A stretch of DNA of 64,000 nucleotides from Lentisphaera marina (GCF_028745505.1 NZ_JAQZZL010000001.1:2291818-2355817); one strand, 5' to 3'. Counted from the first letter of the stretch, positions 55,115 to 63,787 are shown. Numbers and translations are program-made. Notes: generated by a model not told the origin, from the sequence alone.

Positions 55115-55870
55115 ATGAAAAAATTTACTTTATTAGAACTTCTGGTTGTTATCGCCATAATCGGCATTTTATCTTCACTCCTTATGCCGTCACTAAATAA
55201 AGCTCGACGAACAGCCCGAACTACCGTTTGTATTGGGCAAAATAAGCAAATGGTCTCTTCTTGGTATATGGCCATAGATGATTTAGACGGTAAGTTCTTT
55301 GATTATCTTGGTGCTGATAATAACTACGAACTTTGGACAGGGCGTTTAAAGGACTATATTGCTGACGATGCCCTATTAATCTGTCCAGAAACTTCTGTAG
55401 TAGAAGAAAGTTCAGGTGGCATAATAGGCACTGCAAAAACGGCCTGGCGAGAAGGCCGAAGAGCCACTAAATCACCTTGGGATATGTCGTCCTATGCCTA
55501 TAACGGCAGCCTTTTTCCATACACCGGCACACCTAGCTATCATACTCATCCTAGCGACTATGATACTTATAAAAAACTGACGGATGTCTCATCACCTAAC
55601 GAAACGCCTGTCATAGGTGACGCCTGGTGGCGAAATACGGCAGATATGTCGAATACCTTGACGAGGCTGATTCCAACAAACTTGTCAGCCCCGCGTTCAG
55701 GGGATTACAGTGGCAATAGTATTAATAGATTCATAACCAATCGCCATGGGAAAAAAACAGTTATGAGTTTTGTCGATGGTCATGCGAAATCTTTGAGTTT
55801 TAGAGATCTCTATCGGCAGCAATGGTTTGAAGATTATGATAAAGATATCCCTGTAGTTAATCATCCTTAA
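55115..55870 (+). CDS. Prepilin-like protein with H-X9-DG ending
   Basis: A 251-residue type II/IV pseudopilin-like protein. KKFTLLELLVVIAIIGILSS is the prepilin cleavage and methylation segment (cut between Lys and Phe, Glu at +5 of the mature chain), continuing as the N-terminal helix. The globular part ends RHGKKTVMSFVDGHAKSL, the H-X9-DG motif typical of PVC and Lentisphaerae, where dozens of such proteins per genome occur. It may build a surface fibre or secretion pseudopilus that displays or exports the enzymes coded nearby (inference). Its own promoter motif sits between the two DUF1592/DUF1552 operon copies. Confidence 0.9.
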   Translation: MKKFTLLELLVVIAIIGILSSLLMPSLNKARRTARTTVCIGQNKQMVSSWYMAIDDLDGKFFDYLGADNNYELWTGRLKDYIADDALLICPETSVVEESSGGIIGTAKTAWREGRRATKSPWDMSSYAYNGSLFPYTGTPSYHTHPSDYDTYKKLTDVSSPNETPVIGDAWWRNTADMSNTLTRLIPTNLSAPRSGDYSGNSINRFITNRHGKKTVMSFVDGHAKSLSFRDLYRQQWFEDYDKDIPVVNHP

Positions 55871-55887
55871 GATCATTGGTGCTGGAT

Positions 55888-56030
55888 AACGGGCGTGGCT
55901 TTAAGATCCTTACTCACGGTAGTCACTAAAAAGCAAAAGAGGAAAATACCCCTTTGGCGAATCTATGGACGACAATGCTGCAGGATGCCGCTTGCAAAAT
56001 CGATCTATTTGCGGTCTACGCAATTATGTG
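55888..56030 (+). pseudogene. 3' relic of a third DUF1552 gene
   Basis: The bases follow the end of the 53655 gene closely by eye: GGCTTTAA...CTTACTC, AAAGCAAAAGAGGAAAATAC, TTTGGCGAATCTATGGACGA and GCAAAATCGATC. A TAA interrupts the frame. So at least three copies of the operon existed here. Confidence 0.8.
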
Positions 56031-56240
56031 ATTTAAATTTCATTTGGTGGAGTATCATTTTTGTTCGGTCGGACATGTATTCGTGGGGCTCGACCTCACG
56101 GTGTACGCTATTTTATAGCGGTGCACTGCACCTACACAAAGCTAATAAAAATCCTTCCGTGTTGTTTTGTGATTTCCCGTGCTTAAGAAGCACTTAGGTC
56201 CTGGCTTTTATTCAAAATTCACCATCAAAAATTACCAAAG
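56031..56240. repeat. Duplicated upstream region of operon 2
   Basis: From 56079 on it copies 50230-50391 with a few changes, including the GCGGTGCACTGCACC palindrome and GAAGCACTTAGGTC. No gene. Confidence 0.75.
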
Positions 56241-56269
56241 CTGTAAAGAAACTCTTTAAAGTCTCCGTG
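56241..56269 (+). promoter_or_regulatory. 29-bp ECF-like promoter motif, operon 2
   Basis: Same 29 bases as at 50392, 35 bp before ATG 56304. It probably drives the genes through 61738. Confidence 0.75.
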
Positions 56270-56303
56270 TATATTAATTAAAAGAGAAAACTACTAGATA
56301 TTT

Positions 56304-56549
56304 ATGAAATTTAATTTACTCAAAATGTTACTGTTCTTATGGCTGCTCAATCCTGGGACTTTTACCTTCAAGGAAAAAACATACCTGTTAATGCACCTTG
56401 CTGAAAACATGCAACAGCGCGACGTCTTCCTGTCAACCCTGGTGGTTGACTCCGATCATGAGACTGGCGCCAGAGTGCATTATGATTTAAATTTAAGTAA
56501 AAAATACTGCGCTGGTGGTAGAATAATGGTGACAAAATGTCTGATATAA
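56304..56549 (+). CDS. Small hypothetical protein or leader ORF, operon 2
   Basis: 81 codons, the same as 50455-50700 except for Thr to Ala and Lys to Arg near the end. It overlaps the 56537 gene by 13 bases. That the whole block from promoter to this ORF is copied makes it part of a regulatory or leader unit, but does not prove it is translated. Confidence 0.45.
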   Translation: MKFNLLKMLLFLWLLNPGTFTFKEKTYLLMHLAENMQQRDVFLSTLVVDSDHETGARVHYDLNLSKKYCAGGRIMVTKCLI

Positions 56550-59500
56550 AATTTAAGTGTGTCGGTTGCGGACTGGAACTTCAGGCCCAGGAAGAACTTC
56601 TAGATGTCTTTATTCGCTGTGATAGTTGCAATACCAAGCAGCAAGTCACTCGTTCCGCGGAAGTTGACTTAGACCTCTTGGCCGAAGTACCGGTTCAAAA
56701 AAGTCCACAGAAAAAAAAGGCTCAGAATAAAACAAAAACTAAGTTTAAAAAAGTCCCTAATCCAAAAGGTATTTCTAAAAAAACTACGAAAAGGACTAAG
56801 AAGAAAAACCGGCTGCCGGCATTTATCTGTTTGGCTGCATTCGCCGGTGCTGCCTACTGGTTGAGCATCAGGAATAATCAACTAGACGCTACCAGCACTT
56901 CTTCACCCAAGACACAAGTCGCCACTATTGCAGGATCAATGAAAGCAGTCAGTAGTAATGTCGCCGAGAGTCCGCAACAGCCATTGGCGGCAGATTTGAA
57001 AACCACCAGCTCAAGGAATAATCAAGTAGACGACCCCAACACTTCTTCACCCAAGACACAAGTCGCCACTATTGCAGGAGCAATGAAAGCAGTCAGTAGT
57101 AATGTCGCCGAGAGTCCGCAACAGCCAGTGTTGGCAGACTTGACTATACCGAGCTCGATCGAGCCCTTCTTCGAAAACTACTGCTATTCATGTCACGATG
57201 AATTTAGTGAAAAGGGCGATTTGAATCTGGAGGACTTAAGTCGAAACATCACTAATACGACCGACGCTCAACATTGGCAAGATATACTCGACCAGATGAA
57301 TTCTGGTGAGATGCCACCCAAAATAAGCAAGAGTAAGAAAAAAGTTAAACAGCCTTCAAAAGAAGAGCTGTCAGCAAGCATTGGCGATTTGACAAAGATT
57401 CTTTTTGAAGCAGAGGAGAAACTTAAGGACAGTGGCCGCGAAATAGCCCTCAGACGTTTGAATCGCCGTGAGTATCAGGCAACAATCAAAGACTTGATGG
57501 GGATTAAGTTTAATATGGATAAGCTGCCGGAGGATGCCAGCGGCCGCTTTGATACTATTGGCCAGAATCAATCTTTGAGTTCGATGCAGCTTCAGAAATA
57601 TTTTTCTTTTAACCGGGAAATTACCAAAACATCTCTGTTCTGGGCAGTCAAACCCCGCAAAAAAACATCAATCACAAAAGTAGATGGGGCCAACAAGGAA
57701 AAAAGAGAAAAACGGATCTATGAAGTTATCAAGTTGGTCAAGCAGATCAAAAAAACCGGTGAGGATTATCGTGATCTGGGTATAAAAAAGGATGAATGGG
57801 AACTGCATAACCCAGGTACTGCTCATTATAAAAGGCGAGATACCTTCGCACAATATTACATCAAGAATGTCGACTATCACAGTAAAGGCCGCATGCTGCC
57901 CATGCATAGTTTAGTTAATAGTATTGGAGTTCATTTTGATCGGGACGCCAGGGCAGATTATCGTCTGCGTGTCAGTGGAGGTGTCGTCGATGGTGTGAAA
58001 ATTCGCCGTGGAGTTCGCCTGACGATTCCTCATGTGGGAAAAGGAGCTAAACACGGTAAGGCGATCGGCAGTTTTTTTATAACGGGAAGTATCGATAAAC
58101 CATCAACACATGAGATGCTTTTTCAAGCGGAGAATGACATCTCTTTTAAGCCAAAATCGAAGCAGAAAGCCAGGCAAAGTGTTAGCCTATTTGAAGACCT
58201 CAGAGGCGGCGTGGGCACGCAGCAGACGTATCATGGTTATAAAACCATCGAGCCCAAGGCTCCTATAGAGACAATAATGGTTAAATGGGCTTTAGCAGAA
58301 GGTCCCATTTACGCACCGAAGTCACCTTTTGAATTACTCGTCGAAAAGTATAAAGTGGCCTCCTCAGCTGATAATAAGCTGGATTTGATCGCCCGGGAAT
58401 TTCTGGTGGAATTTGCTGCGGCGGCTTTCCGCGGTAATGAAGCGTCCAAAGATTTTATTGATGGACTGGTGGACTATTACCATAAGGAAAGAAAGAAAGG
58501 CAAAGGCTTTAAAGAAGCGATCATCGATCCACTGGCAATGCTCCTCAGTTCGACAAAGTTTCTTTATCTGCTGGAGCAATCGCAGAAGAAACTGGATGCT
58601 ATAAGTCTGGCGAATCGCCTTTCTTATTTCCTTTGGAGTTCAGCTCCTGATGCAAAGTTAATGGAACTTGCAAAGAGTGGAGAAATTTTAAAGACGGAAG
58701 TCCTGAAATCAGAAGTAGATCGTATGCTGGCAAGTTCTAAAGCCGAAAGTTTTTATAGCGGCTTTATGAGTCAATGGCTGCACTTAAAGCGCTTTGATGC
58801 ACTTAGTTTAAATTCAAAACTCTTATTGCACCGAACTGATGCAATGATTCTCTCATCTAAAAGAGAGCCGGTTGAATTCTTTAAAACTCTGGTGAATGAA
58901 GACCTTTGTGCTTCAAATATAATTGATTCAGATTTTGTTATGGCCAATGGCACACTGGCCATGAAGTATGGCTTAAGTAAGCACTACAAGGGAGATGGCT
59001 TTCAAAAGCTTAAGTTGCCTGCAGATTCACCACGCGGTGGAGTCATGACACAAGCAGCTTTTTTGTCGATGGGTACTATGGGGAATCGCACTTCGCCGGT
59101 AATTCGCGGTGCTCTTGTCAAAGAAATCCTCCTAAATGATCCACCACCACCACCACCGCCCAATGTTCCTGAATTGGTTCACGAAGGAGTAGATCCACTG
59201 GCCAGTGTACGCAGTCTGGTGGTCTTGCATCAGCAGAAGCCACAATGTGCTTCCTGTCATGCCCGTTTTGATTTTATCGGTCTTGGCTTAGAGAATTTTG
59301 GACCGATCGGGCTTTGGCGCAATAAAGAAGTGGTTTCGCAAGCCACAGAAGCTAAACAAATACAGAGAAGACCGAAGAAAGTTTATGATGTTGATGCCAG
59401 TGGTAAATTGCCGGATGGAACAAAGTTTAAAGATCTTTTTGAACTTAAAAAAGCTCTTATGAAGCAAAAACGTCAAGTGGCTGATTCACTCCTAGAGGGC

Positions 59501-59671
59501 ATATTAGCTTACGCTCTAGGTCGTGATATCAGTTTCACTGATCGCCCCTTCATTCGTCAGATATTAAATGATCTGGAGAAAAAACAGCGAGGGCATGCGA
59601 ACGGAAAAGTTTACGCTGTTAAAGAAATGGTCAAGCAAGTGGTCACCAGTCAGGTATTTTTGGAAAATTAA
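56537..59671 (+). CDS. DUF1592-type membrane-anchored cytochrome protein, operon 2
   Basis: A 1044-residue paralogue of 50688. It has the zinc-ribbon-like Cys pairs, the membrane span, C216-Y-S-C219-H and a second C904-A-S-C907-H, and the same DUF1587 to DUF1585 order. The extra 57 residues come from a duplicated linker: SSPKTQVATIAG and MKAVSSNVAESPQQP occur twice in a row. The first part is almost identical to the other copy, but after about codon 240 of that copy identity falls to roughly 60 percent. It is followed after 10 bp by its DUF1552 partner. The two copies may act on different substrates, given the divergence of the exported part (inference). Confidence 0.88.
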   Translation: MSDIKFKCVGCGLELQAQEELLDVFIRCDSCNTKQQVTRSAEVDLDLLAEVPVQKSPQKKKAQNKTKTKFKKVPNPKGISKKTTKRTKKKNRLPAFICLAAFAGAAYWLSIRNNQLDATSTSSPKTQVATIAGSMKAVSSNVAESPQQPLAADLKTTSSRNNQVDDPNTSSPKTQVATIAGAMKAVSSNVAESPQQPVLADLTIPSSIEPFFENYCYSCHDEFSEKGDLNLEDLSRNITNTTDAQHWQDILDQMNSGEMPPKISKSKKKVKQPSKEELSASIGDLTKILFEAEEKLKDSGREIALRRLNRREYQATIKDLMGIKFNMDKLPEDASGRFDTIGQNQSLSSMQLQKYFSFNREITKTSLFWAVKPRKKTSITKVDGANKEKREKRIYEVIKLVKQIKKTGEDYRDLGIKKDEWELHNPGTAHYKRRDTFAQYYIKNVDYHSKGRMLPMHSLVNSIGVHFDRDARADYRLRVSGGVVDGVKIRRGVRLTIPHVGKGAKHGKAIGSFFITGSIDKPSTHEMLFQAENDISFKPKSKQKARQSVSLFEDLRGGVGTQQTYHGYKTIEPKAPIETIMVKWALAEGPIYAPKSPFELLVEKYKVASSADNKLDLIAREFLVEFAAAAFRGNEASKDFIDGLVDYYHKERKKGKGFKEAIIDPLAMLLSSTKFLYLLEQSQKKLDAISLANRLSYFLWSSAPDAKLMELAKSGEILKTEVLKSEVDRMLASSKAESFYSGFMSQWLHLKRFDALSLNSKLLLHRTDAMILSSKREPVEFFKTLVNEDLCASNIIDSDFVMANGTLAMKYGLSKHYKGDGFQKLKLPADSPRGGVMTQAAFLSMGTMGNRTSPVIRGALVKEILLNDPPPPPPPNVPELVHEGVDPLASVRSLVVLHQQKPQCASCHARFDFIGLGLENFGPIGLWRNKEVVSQATEAKQIQRRPKKVYDVDASGKLPDGTKFKDLFELKKALMKQKRQVADSLLEGILAYALGRDISFTDRPFIRQILNDLEKKQRGHANGKVYAVKEMVKQVVTSQVFLEN

Positions 59672-59681
59672 GGAATAGATT

Positions 59682-60992
59682 ATGAATATTACTAGCAATA
59701 CATCGCGTCGAAGTTTTTTGACAAATGGCTCAAAATGTCTGGCCCTTCCCTTTTTATCCAGTTTGCTGCCGGCGAACTTGCAGGCGGCATCTGAAAAAGC
59801 GGCTAAGCCAGTGAAACGCCTTTTGTGGATGAGCATGGGCCATGGCCACATGGAAAAGCATTTTTATCCAACCGCCACGGGTCAATTGAAAGGTATGACG
59901 CTGCCGCCGGCCTGGAAACATTTACAGAGAAATCTCGCCCATACAACGATGATTTCAAATTTAACGAATAAGCAGAACAAGCAGCCTCATGAAGGCAGCG
60001 AAGCTTTGTTGAGTTCTTGCAATGTCATTGGCTTTGCCGGTAAAGCCCGGCACAATAGTATCTCCTGTGATCAGCTGGCTGCTGAGTATCTAGGTCAAAA
60101 TACCCGTTATGAAAGTTTACAGCTCAATGTCAGACCCAAAGAAGATGGCAACGGTCATGGAGGTGCGGCTGTTTCGTATAGAAAAGACGGCAGCCCCTTA
60201 ATTGGTCTGAGGACTCCGCTTGAAGTTTACCATGCTTTATTTGGCGGAGGCTTGAGTAAACAGCAGCAACTTGAACTGCTAAAAAAAGAACGTAGTATTT
60301 TTGATATTCTAAAAATAGATACAGCGGATAGCAAGCGCCGACTCAGCAAGGGCGATCAAGAGAAGCTTGAAGAATATACGACATCTGTTCGCGATATAGA
60401 ACTTGCCTTAAGCCGCCAGCATGACTGGATCAATAAACCTTACCCCAAAGCCGGTTTTAGCCCCCCTAAAGATGGCTTGGGCGCAGAAAAAGAAATGCTG
60501 ATGATGTATAAGCTGCTTGTGACTGCTTATCAAACAGATTCAACACGAGTTATCACTTACCGAATGCCAGATGCCGGTTTGTTAACCAGTATGGGGATTG
60601 GCCACTCGCCACATACTTTATCGCACTATGGAAGTAATACCGCACTTCATGAGTTAAATCTAAAACGTTCGACTAAATGGCTTGAGCTTTACTCGAAGCT
60701 AATTGATATCTTGCGCGCTGCGAAAGACCCTCTTGACCCGAATGGCGGTACTATTTTTGATAACAGTCTGGTTTTCTGGGGCGGTGGTTTACGTACGGCT
60801 CATAGAAACACCAATACACCTTGCTTCCTAACTGGTGGTGGTTTTAAAGGACTCAAGCATGGATATCATCACAAAGCGGCTAAAGAAAATACGCCTTTGG
60901 CCAACTTGTGGACGACTATGCTGCAGGATGCCGGTGCCCAAGTGAAGACTTTTGCCGATGCCGATGGCCACACTCGAGGCATTTATTCTTAA
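59682..60992 (+). CDS. DUF1552 exported protein, operon 2
   Basis: A 436-residue DUF1552 protein. Tat signal TSRRSFLTNGSKCLALPFL. SMGHGHMEKHFYP, NSISCDQLAAEYLG, LSKGDQEKLEEYTTSVRDIELA and GHSPHTLSHYGS match the operon 1 protein, at about 60 percent identity by eye. It lies 10 bp after the DUF1592-type gene and 20 bp before a LamG-like gene, giving one operon. The stop codon marks the start of a 213-bp repeat that recurs at 63788. Confidence 0.9.
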   Translation: MNITSNTSRRSFLTNGSKCLALPFLSSLLPANLQAASEKAAKPVKRLLWMSMGHGHMEKHFYPTATGQLKGMTLPPAWKHLQRNLAHTTMISNLTNKQNKQPHEGSEALLSSCNVIGFAGKARHNSISCDQLAAEYLGQNTRYESLQLNVRPKEDGNGHGGAAVSYRKDGSPLIGLRTPLEVYHALFGGGLSKQQQLELLKKERSIFDILKIDTADSKRRLSKGDQEKLEEYTTSVRDIELALSRQHDWINKPYPKAGFSPPKDGLGAEKEMLMMYKLLVTAYQTDSTRVITYRMPDAGLLTSMGIGHSPHTLSHYGSNTALHELNLKRSTKWLELYSKLIDILRAAKDPLDPNGGTIFDNSLVFWGGGLRTAHRNTNTPCFLTGGGFKGLKHGYHHKAAKENTPLANLWTTMLQDAGAQVKTFADADGHTRGIYS

Positions 60993-61201
60993 CCATTTTC
61001 TGGAGAAATAAGGTGAAGTATTCATATATTTTTTTAATACAGTTTTTATTTGTAGTGTCGATTTTTGCAAAAGAACCACAGATGCTTCTAAAAGGTGAAC
61101 TCCTTATGAAGGATGACTTTGATGAGGCAATTGACAAAAGAAAGTGGAAAGTTCAGGGAATGACTGTAAAAAATGGTCAGTTAGAATGGGATGGTGGAGC
61201 C
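60989..61201 (+). repeat. 213-bp direct repeat, copy 1
   Basis: Differs from 63788-64000 at four or so positions. It covers the DUF1552 stop codon, the GGAGAAATAAG ribosome site and the first 63 codons of the LamG-like gene. The EF-hand gene is enclosed between the copies. Confidence 0.85.
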
Positions 61202-61738
61202 AAGATTGGTCCCCAGGGAGAAATCTCCCTCCGTGACCATATAGTAGAGTACACTTTTTCCTGTAATGGAAAATCCGTATATAATCAGTACTTGTATAAT
61301 GATCATTTAGGTCATGCGATTCTCTTTCGAATGCGTTCCACTACTAATTACTTAATGAAGTGGCAAGACCAAGATGTACTAAATAACTTTAAAGAGTACC
61401 CAGATCTTAGTGGATCCACTTTAAAGTCCGGTAAAGTTTACAATGTTGTGGTGGAAACAAGGGGGGATGAGATGCTAGTTCATATGGATGATGAGAATTT
61501 TTTATATGGCCGGAATCATCGCATTGACCGTGAAAAGACAAAGTTAGTCATTAATTTTGGAGGTCTGGGGACACTTGATTCTATCCGTATCTGGGAAGGG
61601 AAGCCTAATGAAAATTGGCAATCTAAGCGGAAAAGTATCATCGAACAAAAAAAGAAACGTGTCCCTAGGGATGTGGAATCTGATCCGGAGTTTGAGTACA
61701 AATACGGCATCGCTTCTCTTCAGGTTTCTTTAAGGTAG
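61013..61738 (+). CDS. Exported LamG-like protein
   Basis: 241 residues from GTG 61013, which lies seven bases after GGAG and starts a normal signal peptide (KYSYIFLIQFLFVVSIFA); a longer reading from 60908 would overlap the DUF1552 gene and is rejected. The body is a concanavalin/LamG-like sandwich (LLMKDDFDEAIDKRKWKVQG, GAKIGPQGEISLRDHIVEYTF, VYNVVVETRGDEMLVHMDDENF), like DUF1080/DUF1961 proteins, and probably binds glycan. It is the third main gene of operon 2 and is absent from operon 1. After TAG 61738 the frame stays open for 54 codons, so it may be shortened. Copy 2 starts at 63812. Confidence 0.8.
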   Translation: MKYSYIFLIQFLFVVSIFAKEPQMLLKGELLMKDDFDEAIDKRKWKVQGMTVKNGQLEWDGGAKIGPQGEISLRDHIVEYTFSCNGKSVYNQYLYNDHLGHAILFRMRSTTNYLMKWQDQDVLNNFKEYPDLSGSTLKSGKVYNVVVETRGDEMLVHMDDENFLYGRNHRIDREKTKLVINFGGLGTLDSIRIWEGKPNENWQSKRKSIIEQKKKRVPRDVESDPEFEYKYGIASLQVSLR

Positions 61739-61903
61739 AACAATGACTTAAATTATAAAAAAATAATAGACCAGATATCTAGTCATATGCAAGAAATCAA
61801 AGACAATTATCGCTTTTTTGGTGGTAAGGAAACCCCACAAAATAAAGCTGCAAAAAGAAAGGCAAAGTCTGATCCTGTTTACATAGAAATGGAAAGAAAA
61901 TAA
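61739..61903 (+). pseudogene. In-frame extension or relic tail
   Basis: Directly after TAG 61738 and in the same frame come 54 codons: NYKKIIDQISSHMQEIKDN, YRFFGGKETPQNKAAKR and a basic end, then TAA. Either the LamG-like gene once ended here and lost its tail by a stop, or another gene's tail lies here by chance in phase. Confidence 0.5.
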
Positions 61904-61961
61904 AGATTATTGCGGAGCACTCTAGTTCAGCTGAGTTTTTTAGGATAAAAGAACTATTCGT

Positions 61962-61990
61962 CTGTAAAGAAACACATATCTTACTCCGTG
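61962..61990 (+). promoter_or_regulatory. 29-bp ECF-like promoter motif
   Basis: CTGTAAAGAA-N11-ACTCCGTG, one mismatch, ends 16 bp before ATG 62007 and 124 bp before ATG 62115 of the EF-hand gene. Confidence 0.7.
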
Positions 61991-62006
61991 ATTAACATGG
62001 GAGACC

Positions 62007-63743
62007 ATGATGATTTTTGTACGCCAAGTCTTTTTGCTTGATAATTTCATGTATCCTAATAAGAATTATCCTAATAAGAATTATCCTAATAAGAATTTTA
62101 AAAATTGGAATTTTATGAATTATAAAAGCATCATTACGTCATTACTTTTCCTTGTTTCTTCTACAGCAAGTGCTGACCAAACAAGTACTGAACTTAAGGA
62201 CAATAAAACAGCGCAAAAAGAGCTGCAGACTGAGCAGCAGGAGCAGATTATTTCACCTGAAACCGAAATGGCGATCATGCGGGTTATGAATCTGGAGAAT
62301 CGCATTCAGACGCTTCAGACAGTTCCGGTAAAGATGAGTGATAATGACTTGGGTAATCATTTTTCCGGAACCTGGCTTTGCTTCACGACGATGCGGCTTA
62401 ATGGTCAGTTGGGCCGGGGCATCATGCAACTGAATCTGAAGCAGGAAGGTGATCAAATTGCAGGTGACGGTGGTCAAATCAAGAAACCATTCGATCCAAC
62501 CTCGACTATTCGTCCGATCGGTACGTGGTCTAGTATGACACCCTTCATTGGTCAATTCAAGAAGGCGTATCCGAAAGGTAGACACCACATGGCAGTAATA
62601 GAGAGGCAGGGGCTTAAGTCGGGTACATGGGCGACCTTTACTGCAGTCCTGGCCGGTGATGGCCGCACGGCACGTGGCACCCTTGTCAATCGTGGTGGTA
62701 ACTACGGTTTAATGTTCATGGTTAGAAGAGAATTCCTCGGAGATTTCAAGCATCTACTTACGGAAGAAGGTCGTCGCTTAGAAGCACAACGCAGATTGAT
62801 TGGTATTGAGAAACTTGAGCTCGCTCTGGATACCGCGAGTATGGACACGGTTCGCATAGATTGGTGGAATAGAGACAAGAATAAAGACGGCAAATTACAA
62901 TATAGCGAATTCTCACACCCTGACTGGAAGCGTGCTAATCGCAATAAAGACGAGGTTGTCGATTGGGCTGAGGAACTATCGGATCGCGTTCTTAAGAAAT
63001 TAGTTCAGGACGGGGACTTTTTAGCAAAGCATGGTAAGGATTCACAAAATCAATGGCCGTCGATTTATGCCTGGGGTGTTGCTCATCCTGGTTTTGAGCA
63101 GATCTTCTATTTCATCGATTGGAATCAAGATGGCAAGATCAGCGAAGCGGAATACACAGCCTTTAAAGATCAGCTTAAACTTTACAACAAAACGAATTCA
63201 CAGAGTAATAAAAAGATTTCTTTAAAGAAAAAGAGCTCTCCAAATGCTTCCCAATCGGATTCTCATATTAAGCAAATGGAGGCCACCTTCAGCAAAAAGA
63301 AACTGGATAGAGCACGTGAGATTTGGGCAGCTCTCGATAAGAATCGCGATAATATCTGGCAATACGCTGAATTTCCACATCCGGATTGGACGCGCGCCAA
63401 TCGCGATGGCGATGACGGTTTGAGCTGGAAAGAGGAATTGGCGGATAAAACTTTTAGAAGACAAGCAAAAACCTATCCGAAAAAATATGCTTCTTCATCA
63501 AAAAAGTCATGGCCCAATCAGCAAGCCTGGAATAATGATCGACCTGACTGTAAGACGCTTTTTACCTTCATTGATTGGAATAATGATGGAAAGATCACTA
63601 CTGCAGAGTACGAGGTTTTTGACGTGCAGGTCAAGTCCTATATCGACGGTTCCTACCCCAAAACAAACGAACAGGGAGAGACTGGCATGGAGGTTTTTCT
63701 GCGTCTGTCCGGTCAGCAGCCAAAAGCTGGAAAAAAGAAGTAG
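62007..63743 (+). CDS. Exported EF-hand calcium-binding protein
   Basis: 578 residues from ATG 62007 (GGGAG three bases upstream) or 542 from ATG 62115, where a normal signal peptide begins (MNYKSIITSLLFLVSSTASA); the second start fits export better. After a beta-rich domain (about 115-260: FSGTWLCFTTMRLNGQLGRG, GTWATFTAVLAGDGRTARG) come two copies of a module with three Asp-rich loops each: RDKNKDGKLQYSEF, NRNKDEVVDWAEEL, DWNQDGKISEAEY (about 285-385) and DKNRDNIWQYAEF, NRDGDDGLSWKEEL, DWNNDGKITTAEY (about 440-540). These are EF-hand loops and should bind calcium. A structural or adhesive surface role is likely (inference). It has its own promoter motif. Confidence 0.85.
   Translation: MMIFVRQVFLLDNFMYPNKNYPNKNYPNKNFKNWNFMNYKSIITSLLFLVSSTASADQTSTELKDNKTAQKELQTEQQEQIISPETEMAIMRVMNLENRIQTLQTVPVKMSDNDLGNHFSGTWLCFTTMRLNGQLGRGIMQLNLKQEGDQIAGDGGQIKKPFDPTSTIRPIGTWSSMTPFIGQFKKAYPKGRHHMAVIERQGLKSGTWATFTAVLAGDGRTARGTLVNRGGNYGLMFMVRREFLGDFKHLLTEEGRRLEAQRRLIGIEKLELALDTASMDTVRIDWWNRDKNKDGKLQYSEFSHPDWKRANRNKDEVVDWAEELSDRVLKKLVQDGDFLAKHGKDSQNQWPSIYAWGVAHPGFEQIFYFIDWNQDGKISEAEYTAFKDQLKLYNKTNSQSNKKISLKKKSSPNASQSDSHIKQMEATFSKKKLDRAREIWAALDKNRDNIWQYAEFPHPDWTRANRDGDDGLSWKEELADKTFRRQAKTYPKKYASSSKKSWPNQQAWNNDRPDCKTLFTFIDWNNDGKITTAEYEVFDVQVKSYIDGSYPKTNEQGETGMEVFLRLSGQQPKAGKKK
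62052..62096 (+). repeat. 15-bp tandem repeat, three units
   Basis: TATCCTAATAAGAAT three times without change. If the 62007 start is used it encodes YPNKN three times; otherwise it lies in the leader of the 62115 start. Being a multiple of three it would not shift frame on copy-number change. Confidence 0.9.
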
Positions 63744-63787
63744 TTGATCCAATGATTGAGAACAAGGAGTCAAGCTCATTAGCTCAT

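Noticed and set aside
60908..61012. Upstream extension of the LamG-like gene
   Set aside because: It overlaps the well-supported end of the DUF1552 gene and lacks a signal peptide; GTG 61013 has both ribosome site and signal peptide and is duplicated at 63812.
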